Part shown: piece after piece, positions 17,344 to 26,032 of the stretch
Position numbering within the stretch: position 1 is the first letter of the stretch
Layout of the letters: every line of letters begins with the position of its first letter
DNA from: Beutenbergia cavernae DSM 12333
GTDB taxonomy: Bacteria; Actinomycetota; Actinomycetes; Actinomycetales; Beutenbergiaceae
Assembly: GCF_000023105.1 (NCBI RefSeq)
Contig: NC_012669.1
Coordinates: forward strand, 3,101,025 to 3,165,024
Direction of reading: 5' to 3'
DNA: 64,000 nt
The notes under the pieces: model-generated
What the model saw: only the letters and a program-made list of their open reading frames with translations
Databases searched by the model: none
Told to the model about the DNA's origin: nothing
Program-made: the position numbers and the translations under genes

Positions 17344-17738
17344 CCGGGCTGCCCCACGTGGACGACGCCGTCCGTCACCTCGGTCGGATACGTCACCAGA
17401 TCCGCGGCCTCGCCGGGGAGCGGGTCGCGGCCGACCGTGTCGAGGCACCGGCCGGTGGCGAGGTCGAAGACCTGCTTGTACATCGGGCCCGCCACCGTCG
17501 GTACGCCGCCTCGCGTCCCCACGATGCCTCGCGAGATGACGTTCGCCCCGCTGTACGGGTCACGCTGCTGCACGGCGAGCACGCGGTCGTCGGTGAGCCG
17601 GAACAGCGCGACCTGAACGCCGTCCAGCAGCGCGGCCGCCCCGCGCTCCACGGCGAGATCCGACACGCGACACACCGCGTGCCACGTCACGGACGTGGCG
17701 AGCGCCGCCGTCGTCGTGCCTGGTGTCGCGGCACTCAT
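17340..17738 (-). CDS. nirD: Nitrite reductase (NADH) small subunit
   Basis: 132 residues, a Rieske-like beta domain (WHAVCRVSDLAVERGAAALLDG, ALFRLTDDRVLAVQQRDPYSGANVISRGIVG, VAGPMYKQVFDLATGRCLD). It lacks the Cys/His iron-sulfur ligands of true Rieske proteins, as NirD normally does. It is the partner of NirB in cytoplasmic NADH-dependent reduction of nitrite to ammonium. It overlaps nirB upstream and cysG downstream by four bases. Confidence 0.93.
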   Translation of the reverse strand: MSAATPGTTTAALATSVTWHAVCRVSDLAVERGAAALLDGVQVALFRLTDDRVLAVQQRDPYSGANVISRGIVGTRGGVPTVAGPMYKQVFDLATGRCLDTVGRDPLPGEAADLVTYPTEVTDGVVHVGQPG

Positions 17739-20383
17739 CCCCGCACCTCCAGCCGCGCCGGGGCGATGACGACCGACTGCCGCTCGGTTGCGGTAGCCGG
17801 CCGTGGCTGCCCCCGCTCGGCCACGTACGCCAGGTCCGGGTCCGGCGTCGTCGGCGCGTTGACGAACGAACCGAACCGCCGCAGCTTCTCCGGGTCGGCG
17901 AGCACGGCGCGCCACTCGTCCTCGTACGCCTCGACGTGGGCGACCATCGCCGCGTCCAGGTCGGCCGCGATCCCGAGGCTGTCGTCCAGCACCACGGCGC
18001 GGACGCCGTCGAGCCCGCCGTCCACCTCGTCGATCCAGGCCGCCGTGCGCTGCAGCCGGTCGGCGGTCCGCACGTAGTACATGAGGAACCGGTCGATCGT
18101 GCGGACGAGCGTCGCCGTGTCGAGGTCCTCGGCGAGCAGCCGCGCATGCTTCGGCGTGAACCCCCCGTTCCCGCCGACGTACACGTTCCAGCCCTTGTCG
18201 GTCGCGATGACGCCGACGTCCTTCCCGCGCGCCTCGGCGCACTCCCGCGCGCACCCGGACACCCCGAGCTTGAGCTTGTGCGGGGAGCGCAGGCCTCGGT
18301 AGCGCAGCTCGAGCTCGACCGCGAGACCCACGGAGTCCTGGACGCCGTACCGGCACCACGTGGACCCCACGCACGACTTCACCGTGCGCAGCGCCTTCCC
18401 GTAGGCGTGACCCGACTCGAACCCGTGCTCGACGAGCCGCGCCCAGATCTGCGGCAGCTGCTCGATCCGGGCCCCGAACATGTCGATGCGCTGACCGCCG
18501 GTGATCTTCGTGTAGAGGCCGAAGTCCCGCGCCACCTCCCCGATCGCGACGAGACCGTCCGGCGTGACCTCCCCGCCCGGGATCCGCGGCACCACCGAGT
18601 ACGTGCCGTCCTTCTGCAGGTTCGCGAGCACGTGGTCGTTGGTGTCCTGCAGTGTCGCCTGCTCGCCGGAGAGGATGTGGCCGTTGCCGAGCGACGCCAG
18701 GATCGACGCCACGACCGGCTTGCAGATGTCGCAGCCGCGGCTCGGCAGCGTCCCGGCTGTCCGGGTATCCACCGCATCCTCGGCCGTCCGCCCGAACCGC
18801 GCGACGATCTCGCTGAACGTGTGCAGCTCCGCCACCCGGACGGCGTCGAACAGCTGCGCCCGCGAGAGCTCGAAGTGCTCGCACAGCGCGTTCGAGACGG
18901 CGACGCCGGCCCGCTCGAGCTGCGTCGTCGTGAGCTTCTTCACGAGCGGGAGGCACGACCCGCAGCTCGTCCCGGCCCGCGTGCAGGCCTTGACCCCCGC
19001 GACGTCCGTGCACTCGTGCTCGGTGACGGCCGCGCGGATCGTGCCGGCCGAGACGTTGTTGCACGAGCAGACCGTCGCGTCGTCCGGCAGCTCCAGGTCG
19101 GCGGCGCGCGCCCCGGCCACCGACGCCGGGAGCAGGAACGACCCCGGGTCCCCCGGGAGCTCGCTGCCGACCATCGGCCGCAGTGATGCGTACGGCGACA
19201 CGTCGCCCACGAACACGCCCCCGAGCAGCGTCCGTGCGTCGTCGGAGAGCACCAGCTTCGAGTACACGCCCGCCGCCGGGTCGGCGTGCACCAGCTCCAT
19301 CGAGCCGGGTGTGCTGGCGAACGCGTCGCCGAAGCTCGCGACGTCGACGCCCTGGAGCTTGAGCTTCGTCGCGGTGTCCGCGCCCGGGAACGTCGCAGCT
19401 CCGCCGAGCAGCCGGTCCGCCACCACCTCGGCCATCGCGTACCCGGGTGCGACGAGCCCGAGGCACCGGCCGTCGATGCACGCGACCTCCCCGACCGCCC
19501 ACACGTGGGGTGCCGACGTGCGGCAGGCGTCGTCGACGACGGCGCCGCCTCGCTCCCCGATCGCGAGTCCCGCGGCGCGGGCCAGCTCGTCGCGCGGCCG
19601 CACCCCGGTCGCGAGGACGACGACATCGACGTCGAGGCGCGTGCCGCCGTCGAACTCGAGCCTCCCCACGTGGCCCGTCCGACGGGACGGCTTCATCGCG
19701 GCGGTGGCCGTGGACGTGCGCACGCTGATGTCCAGCGCCCCGATGAGTCGGCGCAGCGCCTCCCCGCCGCCCAGGTCGATCTGCGCGTCCATGAGATGCG
19801 TCCCGAACTGGACGACGTTCGCCTGCGCCCCCAGGGCGCGCAGCGCGCCTGCCGCCTCGAGCCCCAGGAGCCCGCCGCCGATCACGGCCCCGCGGACCGG
19901 CCGGGTGAAGCCGCCGGTCGCGTGCTCCGCGTTCGCCCGGCGCTTGTCCTCGACCCAGCCGCGCAGCGCGGCGACGTCGTCGACCGTGCGGTACACGAAC
20001 ACGCCCGGCAGCTCGTGGCCGGGGATCGGCGGGACGGCCGCGCTGGACCCCGTGGCGAGCACGAGCTCGTCGTAGTCCCAGACGTGGCCCAGGCGGTCGA
20101 CCGCCTGGCGGGCGACCGGGTCGATGCGTTCCACGGCGCGGTCGGTGTGGAGCTCGACGAGCGGGTCGTCCCACATCCGCGGCTCGCCGAGCGCCAGCTC
20201 CTCGGGGTCGCGCGCCGAGAAGTACGACGTGAGCGCGACCCGGTCGTACGGGCGGCGCGGCTCCTCGGCGAGGACGGTGATGCGCCAGGCGGCGGCGCCG
20301 TCGCGGGCACGGAGCGCCTCGACGAGCCGGTGCGCGACCATGCCGCCACCGACCACGAGCAGGTGCTTCACACGGGTGCTCAC
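17735..20383 (-). CDS. nirB: Nitrite reductase (NADH) large subunit
   Basis: 882 residues. In order: FAD/NAD-binding Rossmann domains (KHLLVVGGGMVAHRLVEAL, AVIGGGLLGLEAAGALRALG), a BFD-like [2Fe-2S] segment (CSCNNVSAGTIRAAV with CGSCLP), and a siroheme/[4Fe-4S] domain. The last has the cluster cysteines in VKSCVGSTWCRYGVQDS and LGVSGCARECAEARGKDVGV. It reduces nitrite to ammonium with NADH and serves both nitrate reductases encoded here. I chose the GTG at 20383 (VSTRVKHLLV) behind GGGAGG. A GlnR-box-like site lies 68-105 bases upstream. Confidence 0.96.
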   Translation of the reverse strand: MSTRVKHLLVVGGGMVAHRLVEALRARDGAAAWRITVLAEEPRRPYDRVALTSYFSARDPEELALGEPRMWDDPLVELHTDRAVERIDPVARQAVDRLGHVWDYDELVLATGSSAAVPPIPGHELPGVFVYRTVDDVAALRGWVEDKRRANAEHATGGFTRPVRGAVIGGGLLGLEAAGALRALGAQANVVQFGTHLMDAQIDLGGGEALRRLIGALDISVRTSTATAAMKPSRRTGHVGRLEFDGGTRLDVDVVVLATGVRPRDELARAAGLAIGERGGAVVDDACRTSAPHVWAVGEVACIDGRCLGLVAPGYAMAEVVADRLLGGAATFPGADTATKLKLQGVDVASFGDAFASTPGSMELVHADPAAGVYSKLVLSDDARTLLGGVFVGDVSPYASLRPMVGSELPGDPGSFLLPASVAGARAADLELPDDATVCSCNNVSAGTIRAAVTEHECTDVAGVKACTRAGTSCGSCLPLVKKLTTTQLERAGVAVSNALCEHFELSRAQLFDAVRVAELHTFSEIVARFGRTAEDAVDTRTAGTLPSRGCDICKPVVASILASLGNGHILSGEQATLQDTNDHVLANLQKDGTYSVVPRIPGGEVTPDGLVAIGEVARDFGLYTKITGGQRIDMFGARIEQLPQIWARLVEHGFESGHAYGKALRTVKSCVGSTWCRYGVQDSVGLAVELELRYRGLRSPHKLKLGVSGCARECAEARGKDVGVIATDKGWNVYVGGNGGFTPKHARLLAEDLDTATLVRTIDRFLMYYVRTADRLQRTAAWIDEVDGGLDGVRAVVLDDSLGIAADLDAAMVAHVEAYEDEWRAVLADPEKLRRFGSFVNAPTTPDPDLAYVAERGQPRPATATERQSVVIAPARLEVRG

Positions 20384-20450
20384 TGCGGCCTCCCTGGGTC
20401 GAACGATCCGCGAACGCGACGGGCCGATGCTCGGACGGTAGGCGGGCGGC

Positions 20451-20488
20451 GTTTCACGGGGGTGCTCCGCGGGTTGCGCCCCCGTAAC
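20451..20488 (-). promoter_or_regulatory. GlnR-box-like operator upstream of nirB
   Basis: Read on the minus strand: GTTAC-n6-GCAAC-n6-AGCAC-n6-GAAAC. This keeps the exact 11-base periodicity of the actinobacterial GlnR consensus gTnAc-n6-GaAAc-n6-gTnAc-n6-GaAAc; the first and last half-sites match perfectly and the inner two partly. It lies in the 112-base gap between the upstream oxidoreductase gene and nirB, so nirBD-cysG-hemD-cbiX probably has its own nitrogen-controlled promoter. Confidence 0.7.
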
Positions 20489-20495
20489 GTCGCCC

Positions 20496-22121
20496 TCACG
20501 CGAACGTGGCCGCCGTCGTGAGGGCGCGGTCCGCGAGGAACTCGACGAGTCCGCACACCGCGTCACGGCACGTGCCGCAGCCGGTCGTCGCACGCGTGGC
20601 CCGCGCGACGTCCTCCACGCTGCGCGCGCCCGAGCGCACGCACGCGGCGACGTCGCCCTTGGTCACGCCGTTGCACGTGCACACGCGCGCGGCGTCCGGC
20701 ATGTGCTCGGGGCTGGACACCGGCGCCGTCGACGCCGCCACCGGGCGCAGCAGCAGGTGCGCGGGATCGGCCGGGACCGGGGTGCGCCGCGTGTAGGCGG
20801 ACGCGAGGTCGGCGCCGACGTCGGGGGCGCCCACGCACGTGGCGCCGACGAGCAGCCCGTCAGCCACGACGACCTCGACGTGCCGCCCGGACGCCGGGTC
20901 GCTGAGCGCCACCGATCTCTGGCCCGGCTCGCGGGCGGCGCCGCCGCACACGCCCATCGTGACGACGTCGAGCCCCGGCGCCTTGACGCGCACGACGTCG
21001 GTCCCGCGGGCGCCGGGCTCCTCGAGCGTGCGGACCACCACCCGGGTGCCGAGGCGCCAGGCCATGCTGGGCCGGTCCGGCGACGCCGGGCCGCGGGACA
21101 CCGGGCCGCGGGACGCCGCGCGCGACGCGCCCGGCCCCACCTCCGCGGCACCGGCCAGGTCCGCCAGCGCCGTCGCCAACCTCCGCGCCTGGTCCCAGCC
21201 CTGCGCGATGAGCCCGGTGCCGCCCTCGGGCGGCTGCGCGCAGTCCCCGATCGCGAACACGTGGGGGTCGTCCGGGCTCGCCAGGTCGGGGCCGACGACG
21301 ACGCCGCGCGCCACGCTCAGCCCCGCGGAGGACGCGAGGCGCGTCTCCGGCGTCGTCCCGCACGCGAGCACCACGAGGTCGGCCCGGACGTCCCACGCGC
21401 GGCGGCCCTCGCCGTCGGGAGCGACGCCCTCGACCACCACGCTCTGCACCCGACCGCCGCCCGCGCGCACCGCCCGCGTGGCGGCACCCGTCACGGTGGT
21501 GACGCCGAGCTCGCCCAGCGAGCGTTCGAGCACCGCCCCGGCCGCCGCGTCGAGCTGGCGCTCCATCGGCGTCGGCCCCGGGTGCACGAGCGTGACGTCG
21601 AGCCCGCGCCGCGCCAGGCCGCACGCCGCCTCCACGCCGAGCACCCCGCCCCCGACGACGACGGCGCAGCGCGAGCTGAGCGTCGCCGCCACGACGTCGC
21701 GCGCGTCGTCGAGCGTCCGCAGGGCACGGACCCCGGCCGGCAGGGCGCTCTCGAGGCCCGGCACGTCCGGGATCCGCGCCTGAGCGCCCGTCGCGAGCAC
21801 GAGCGCGTCGTACGGGTACGCGGCGCCGGCCGTGAGGACCGTGCGCGTGCTGCGGTCGATCGCGATGACCTCGGCGCCGAGCCGCACGTGCGCACGCTCG
21901 TGCGCCTCGGGCAGCGCCAGGTCGGCGAGGTCGCGCCGCCCGGCGACGACGTCGCTCAGCAGCACCCGGTTGTACGGGGCGTACTCCTCGGCGCCGAGCA
22001 CCGTGACGTCGACCTGATCCGTCCGGGCGAGCAGGTCGGCTGCCAGCCGGGACCCGACCATCCCGTTGCCCACGACGACGACGCGCAGCGGTTCCGGCGT
22101 CGTCGTCGCTGCGCCGCTCAC
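20496..22121 (-). CDS. FAD-dependent nitrate reductase electron-transfer subunit (NasB-like, C-terminal BFD)
   Basis: 541 residues from a GTG overlapping the nasA stop. Two Rossmann folds (LRVVVVGNGMVGSRLAADLL, CAVVVGGGVLGVEAACGLARR) form a NirB-like pyridine nucleotide-disulfide oxidoreductase. The C-terminus has a BFD-like [2Fe-2S] domain with CTCNGVTKGDVAACVRSG and TTGCGTCRDAVCGLV. There is no siroheme domain, so it is not a nitrite reductase. Proteins of this layout pass electrons from NAD(P)H to the assimilatory nitrate reductase (Bacillus NasB type), and here it directly follows that gene. Confidence 0.85.
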   Translation of the reverse strand: MSGAATTTPEPLRVVVVGNGMVGSRLAADLLARTDQVDVTVLGAEEYAPYNRVLLSDVVAGRRDLADLALPEAHERAHVRLGAEVIAIDRSTRTVLTAGAAYPYDALVLATGAQARIPDVPGLESALPAGVRALRTLDDARDVVAATLSSRCAVVVGGGVLGVEAACGLARRGLDVTLVHPGPTPMERQLDAAAGAVLERSLGELGVTTVTGAATRAVRAGGGRVQSVVVEGVAPDGEGRRAWDVRADLVVLACGTTPETRLASSAGLSVARGVVVGPDLASPDDPHVFAIGDCAQPPEGGTGLIAQGWDQARRLATALADLAGAAEVGPGASRAASRGPVSRGPASPDRPSMAWRLGTRVVVRTLEEPGARGTDVVRVKAPGLDVVTMGVCGGAAREPGQRSVALSDPASGRHVEVVVADGLLVGATCVGAPDVGADLASAYTRRTPVPADPAHLLLRPVAASTAPVSSPEHMPDAARVCTCNGVTKGDVAACVRSGARSVEDVARATRATTGCGTCRDAVCGLVEFLADRALTTAATFA

Positions 22122-24265
22122 GCGGGCTCCGCGGCGGGCGCGACGTCCACGGCGCAGACCTTGAACTCCGGCATCCCGGAGACGGGGTCGGTGGCGTCCG
22201 ACGTCACGCGGTTGACGCTGCCCTCGCCCGCCCAGTGGAACGGCATGAACACGGTGTCCGGCCGGATCCGCCCCGTGAGCCTGGCCGGGGCGACGGCGTC
22301 GCCCCGGCGCGAGGTGACCCGCACCGCCGCACCCTCGACGATGCCGAGCCGGTCGGCGAGCAACGGGTGCAGCTCGACGTACGCGCCGTCCAGGGCCGCC
22401 GCCAGCTCCGGCACTCGCCGCGTCTGAGCGCCCGACTGGTAGTGCTGGAGCACGCGGCCGGTCACGAGGTGCACCGGGGCCTCGGCCCGGACGTCGTCGC
22501 TCGGCCCGACGTGGTCGACCGGGATCATCCGCGCGCGCCCGTCCGGCGTCGGGAAGCCCGTGAGGAACAGCCGGGGCGTGCCCGGGTGGTCGGCGCTCGG
22601 CACCGGCCAGTACAGGCCCGGGCCGCCGCCGGCCTCGTCCGCGTCGAGGCGCTCGTGGCTCAGCCCGGCGTAGTCCGCCACGCCTCCCGCGCTCGCGCGC
22701 GCCAGCTCGTCGAACACCTCCGCCGGGTCCGTCTCCAGCGTCACCGGCGAGCCGAGACGGCGCGCGAGCTCCGCGAGGACCCACAGCTCCGAGCGCGCCT
22801 CGCCCGGTGGATCGAGCGCGCGGCGACGGCGGATGACGCGGCCCTCGAGCGAGGTCATCGTGCCCTCTTCCTCCGCCCACTGCGTGACCGGGAGGACGAC
22901 GTCCGCCAGCAGCGCCGTCTCCGAGGGGACGACGTCGCTCACGACGAGCAGGTCGAGCGAGCGCAGGTTCTCCGTCACGCGTGTCGCGTTCGGTGCCGAC
23001 ACCACGAGGTTGCTGCCGTGCACCAGCAGCGCGCGCGGTCCGTCGGCGGTCCCGAGCGCGTGCAGCAGCTCGACGGCGGGCCGGCCCGACCCTGGCAGGC
23101 TCTCCGGCGCCACGCCCCACACCGCCGCGACGTGCCGGCGAGCGCCGTCGTCATCGATCCGCCGGTACCCCGGCAGCTGATCGGCCTTCTGCCCGTGCTC
23201 GCGGCCGCCCTGCCCGTTGCCCTGCCCCGTGATCGCGCCGTACCCGCTGCCGACGCGTCCGGGAAGCCCCAGCACGAGCGCGAGGGCGATCGCCGCCGTC
23301 ACCGTCGCCGTTCCCTGCGTCGACTGCTCGACGCCGCGCCCGGTGAGGACGTACGCCCCACGGCCACCGCGGGACGGCGACGCGGCGGCGAGCAGCCGAG
23401 CGACGCGGCGCAGCTGCGCGGCCGGCACGCCGCACACCGTCTCGGCCCGCTCCGGCCACCACTGGCTCACGGCGCGCCGCACCGCCTCGGCACCGCTCGT
23501 GCGCTCCGCGACGTACGCGGCGTCGTCGAGCCCCTCGGCCCACACGATGTGCAGCAGCGCCAGCAGCACCACGAGGTCGGTGCCCGGAACCGGCTGGAGG
23601 TGGGCTCCCTGGCCGTCGTCGGCGAGCGCCGCCGTCGCGCTGCGGCGCGGGTCGACGACGACGAGCCCGCCCGCCGCCCGAGCCCCGGCGAGGTGCTGGA
23701 CGGCGGGCGGCATCGTCTCGGCGACGTTGCTGCCGAGCAGGAGGACGGCGTCGGCCCCGCCGAGGTCAGCGAGCGGGAAGGGCAGGCCACGGTCGACGCC
23801 GAACGCGCGCGTCGCCGCGGCCGCGGCGCTCGACATGCAGAACCGGCCGTTGTAGTCGATGTTCGGCGTGGCGAGCACCGTGCGCGCGAACTTGCCGAGC
23901 GTGTACGCCTTCTCGTTCGTCAGGCCGCCGCCGCCGAACACCGCGACCGCCTCGCGGCCGTGCCGGTCCTGGATCTCGCGCAGCCGCGTCGCGACGACGT
24001 CGAGCGCCTCGTCCCAGGACGACGGCGCCAGCTCGCCCTGCGCGTCGCGCACGAGCGGGACGGTGAGCCGGTCCGGGGCGGTGAGCACCCGGGCGCTCGT
24101 CCAGCCCTTCTGGCACAGTCCGCCGCGGTTCGTCGGGAAGTCGCGCGGCGTGACGGCGACCTCCGTCGGTCTGCCCGGGGCGGCACCCGACGCGGGGTCC
24201 AGGCGCATCGCGCACTGCAGCGCGCAGTACGGGCAGTGCGTGTCGGCGGATGTCGCGGCTGTCAT
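22118..24265 (-). CDS. nasA: Assimilatory nitrate reductase catalytic subunit
   Basis: 715 residues, molybdopterin oxidoreductase family. C11, C14, C18 (THCPYCALQC) and C51 (GGLCQKGW) bind an N-terminal [4Fe-4S] cluster. The Cys in NIDYNGRFCMSSAAAA is the expected Mo ligand of the Nap/Nas type. The C-terminal molybdopterin-binding domain includes LVTGRVLQHYQSGAQTRRV. No Tat signal is present, so it is cytoplasmic, which fits nitrate assimilation. It lies nine bases after narK and overlaps the electron-transfer subunit downstream. Confidence 0.94.
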   Translation of the reverse strand: MTAATSADTHCPYCALQCAMRLDPASGAAPGRPTEVAVTPRDFPTNRGGLCQKGWTSARVLTAPDRLTVPLVRDAQGELAPSSWDEALDVVATRLREIQDRHGREAVAVFGGGGLTNEKAYTLGKFARTVLATPNIDYNGRFCMSSAAAAATRAFGVDRGLPFPLADLGGADAVLLLGSNVAETMPPAVQHLAGARAAGGLVVVDPRRSATAALADDGQGAHLQPVPGTDLVVLLALLHIVWAEGLDDAAYVAERTSGAEAVRRAVSQWWPERAETVCGVPAAQLRRVARLLAAASPSRGGRGAYVLTGRGVEQSTQGTATVTAAIALALVLGLPGRVGSGYGAITGQGNGQGGREHGQKADQLPGYRRIDDDGARRHVAAVWGVAPESLPGSGRPAVELLHALGTADGPRALLVHGSNLVVSAPNATRVTENLRSLDLLVVSDVVPSETALLADVVLPVTQWAEEEGTMTSLEGRVIRRRRALDPPGEARSELWVLAELARRLGSPVTLETDPAEVFDELARASAGGVADYAGLSHERLDADEAGGGPGLYWPVPSADHPGTPRLFLTGFPTPDGRARMIPVDHVGPSDDVRAEAPVHLVTGRVLQHYQSGAQTRRVPELAAALDGAYVELHPLLADRLGIVEGAAVRVTSRRGDAVAPARLTGRIRPDTVFMPFHWAGEGSVNRVTSDATDPVSGMPEFKVCAVDVAPAAEPA

Positions 24266-24274
24266 GGACGACGC

Positions 24275-25705
24275 TCAGATCGCCTGGGCGGCGAGCGCCG
24301 TGCCGCGACGCGCGTAGACCGCCCACGTCACCACCGCCATCACCAGGTAGACGGCGACGAACACCCACAGTGCCGGCACCAGGCTGCCCGCCAGCGACGT
24401 CGACATCGCGAACCCGCGCGGGATGAGGAAGCCGCCGAACGCGCCGACCGCCCCGGCGATCCCGAGGCACCCCGCCGCGGCGAGACGCGCCCGGGCGATC
24501 GCTCCGCCGTCGTCGGCCGCTCCCGCACGGAACACGGCCGGGATCATCCGGTACGTCGCGCCGTTGCCGACGCCCGTCGCCACGAACAGCACCAGGAACG
24601 AGGCGAAGAACCGGCCGAACGACCCCGACCCCAGCGCCTGGATCGCGCCGACCGCCCCCAGCGCCATGACGACGAACGCGGCGATGGTCACACGGGCCCC
24701 GCCCACCCGGTCGGCGACCATCCCGCCGAACGGACGCGCCACGGAGCCGACCAGCGCCCCGAGGAACGCGATGGACAGCGTCACGTGCGGGAACTGGCCG
24801 GCGAGAAGCGTGGGGAACACGCCGGAGTAGCCGATGAACGAGCCGAACGTGCCGATGTACAGGAACGAGATGATCCACGTGTGCCGGTTGCGCACGGCGG
24901 CGCCGAACGAACGGGTGTCGGCCTTCGCCGTCGCCAGGTTGTCCATGAACCGCCACGCGAGGAACGCCGCGAGCACGACGAGCGGGATCATCATGAGCCC
25001 GGCGCGCTCGAGGGCCACGCCGCCCGCCGTCACGATGACGAGGGGGACGGCGAGCTGCACGGCCGCCGTCCCGAGGTTGCCGCCCGCGGCGTTCAGCCCC
25101 AGCGCAGCGCCCTTCTCCTTCTCGGGGAAGAAGAACGAGATGTTCGCCATCGACGACGCGAAGTTCCCGCCCCCGAAGCCGGCGGTGGCGGCGACGACCA
25201 GCAGCACGCCGAACGGCGTCTCCGGGTTCTGGACCACCACGGCGAGCAGCCCAGTAGGCACCAGCAGGAGCAGGGCGGAGATGACCGTCCAGTTCCGTCC
25301 CCCGACGATCGGGACCGCGAACGTGTACGGGATGCGCAGCGTGGCGCCCACGAGGCTCGGCACCGCGATGAGCCAGAACTGCTGGTCCACCGTGAGCGTG
25401 AAGCCGGCCGCGCCGAGCTGCGGGACCACGATCGACCACAGCGCCCACACGGCGAACCCGAGGAACTCCGCGAAGATCGACAGCCACAGGTTCCGCCGGG
25501 CGACGGCGCGGCCGCCGTCGCGCCAGAACGTCGCGTCCTCCGGGTCCCACCGCTCGATCCACCGGCCGCCCAGCCGGCGCGGCGCGGCGTCGGGCCGGGG
25601 CGGGCGGGTCGACGACGACGGCGCGTCCGGGGACGCGGTCGCGGCCTGCGGGGCGGTCGGGGCGGTCGTGGCGAGGCGACCCTGGTCGTCGTTCGTCGTC
25701 GTCAT
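24275..25705 (-). CDS. narK: Nitrate/nitrite transporter, NNP family (first copy)
   Basis: 476 residues. A 60-residue polar N-terminus (WIERWDPEDATFWRDGG) precedes twelve hydrophobic segments of a major facilitator. The nitrate signatures are recognisable: GFGGGNFASSMANISFFFPEKEKG is the first NNP Gly-rich motif and FLVLFVATGVGNGATYRMIP the second. It would import nitrate for the adjacent nasA. It starts at an ATG behind GGGAGCCGAG and is transcribed away from narG. A GlnR-like site lies 66 bases upstream. Confidence 0.92.
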   Translation of the reverse strand: MTTTNDDQGRLATTAPTAPQAATASPDAPSSSTRPPRPDAAPRRLGGRWIERWDPEDATFWRDGGRAVARRNLWLSIFAEFLGFAVWALWSIVVPQLGAAGFTLTVDQQFWLIAVPSLVGATLRIPYTFAVPIVGGRNWTVISALLLLVPTGLLAVVVQNPETPFGVLLVVAATAGFGGGNFASSMANISFFFPEKEKGAALGLNAAGGNLGTAAVQLAVPLVIVTAGGVALERAGLMMIPLVVLAAFLAWRFMDNLATAKADTRSFGAAVRNRHTWIISFLYIGTFGSFIGYSGVFPTLLAGQFPHVTLSIAFLGALVGSVARPFGGMVADRVGGARVTIAAFVVMALGAVGAIQALGSGSFGRFFASFLVLFVATGVGNGATYRMIPAVFRAGAADDGGAIARARLAAAGCLGIAGAVGAFGGFLIPRGFAMSTSLAGSLVPALWVFVAVYLVMAVVTWAVYARRGTALAAQAI

Positions 25706-26032
25706 CTCGGCTCCCGGTGAGCTGGTGTCGCGAGCGGGTGGTCCGGCGTGAGCGACGCTAGGCAGCGCGCGTTTCCGGGCGAGCCACCCGCTGTTACCCG
25801 GGCGTAAGGATCAGCGCACAGCGCGCCGCGACCCCCTGTGAGCGGGCAGTCGTCGCCGAGTGCGTGATCTCTGTCGACGACACGCCGTCGAGCGCGTGAG
25901 ACGTCACGCACTCAGCATCCGGGCGCGGCTCCGAGACCCGCTCCCGGCACCCGACGCCCTCGCCGTGCGGGGGGTGGGCGCCGGTGGGAGGGTGTCGGAC
26001 GAACCGACGCGCCCATCTCACCTGGGGGACTG
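25706..26032. promoter_or_regulatory. Divergent control region between narK and narG
   Basis: 327 bases without a gene. On the narK side is a partial GlnR box (25771-25808). In the middle are inverted repeats: GAGTGCGTGA at 25858-25867 is repeated as TCACGCACTC at 25904-25913. The latter also pairs with an adjacent GCGTGA (25894-25899). No FNR-type TTGAT-n4-ATCAA site was found by eye. The narG start has a GGGGGA box. No confident -35/-10 pair is visible for either gene. Confidence 0.55.
25771..25808 (-). promoter_or_regulatory. Partial GlnR-box-like site upstream of narK-nasA
   Basis: On the minus strand: CTTAC-n6-GTAAC-n6-TGGCT-n6-GAAAC. Three of four half-sites fit the GlnR consensus at the correct 11-base period; the third does not. 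It is 66 bases from the narK start, similar to the distance before nirB. Confidence 0.5.

Noticed and set aside
25706-26032. FNR/Anr-type site before narG
   Set aside because: No TTGAT-n4-ATCAA-like sequence was seen by eye on either strand.
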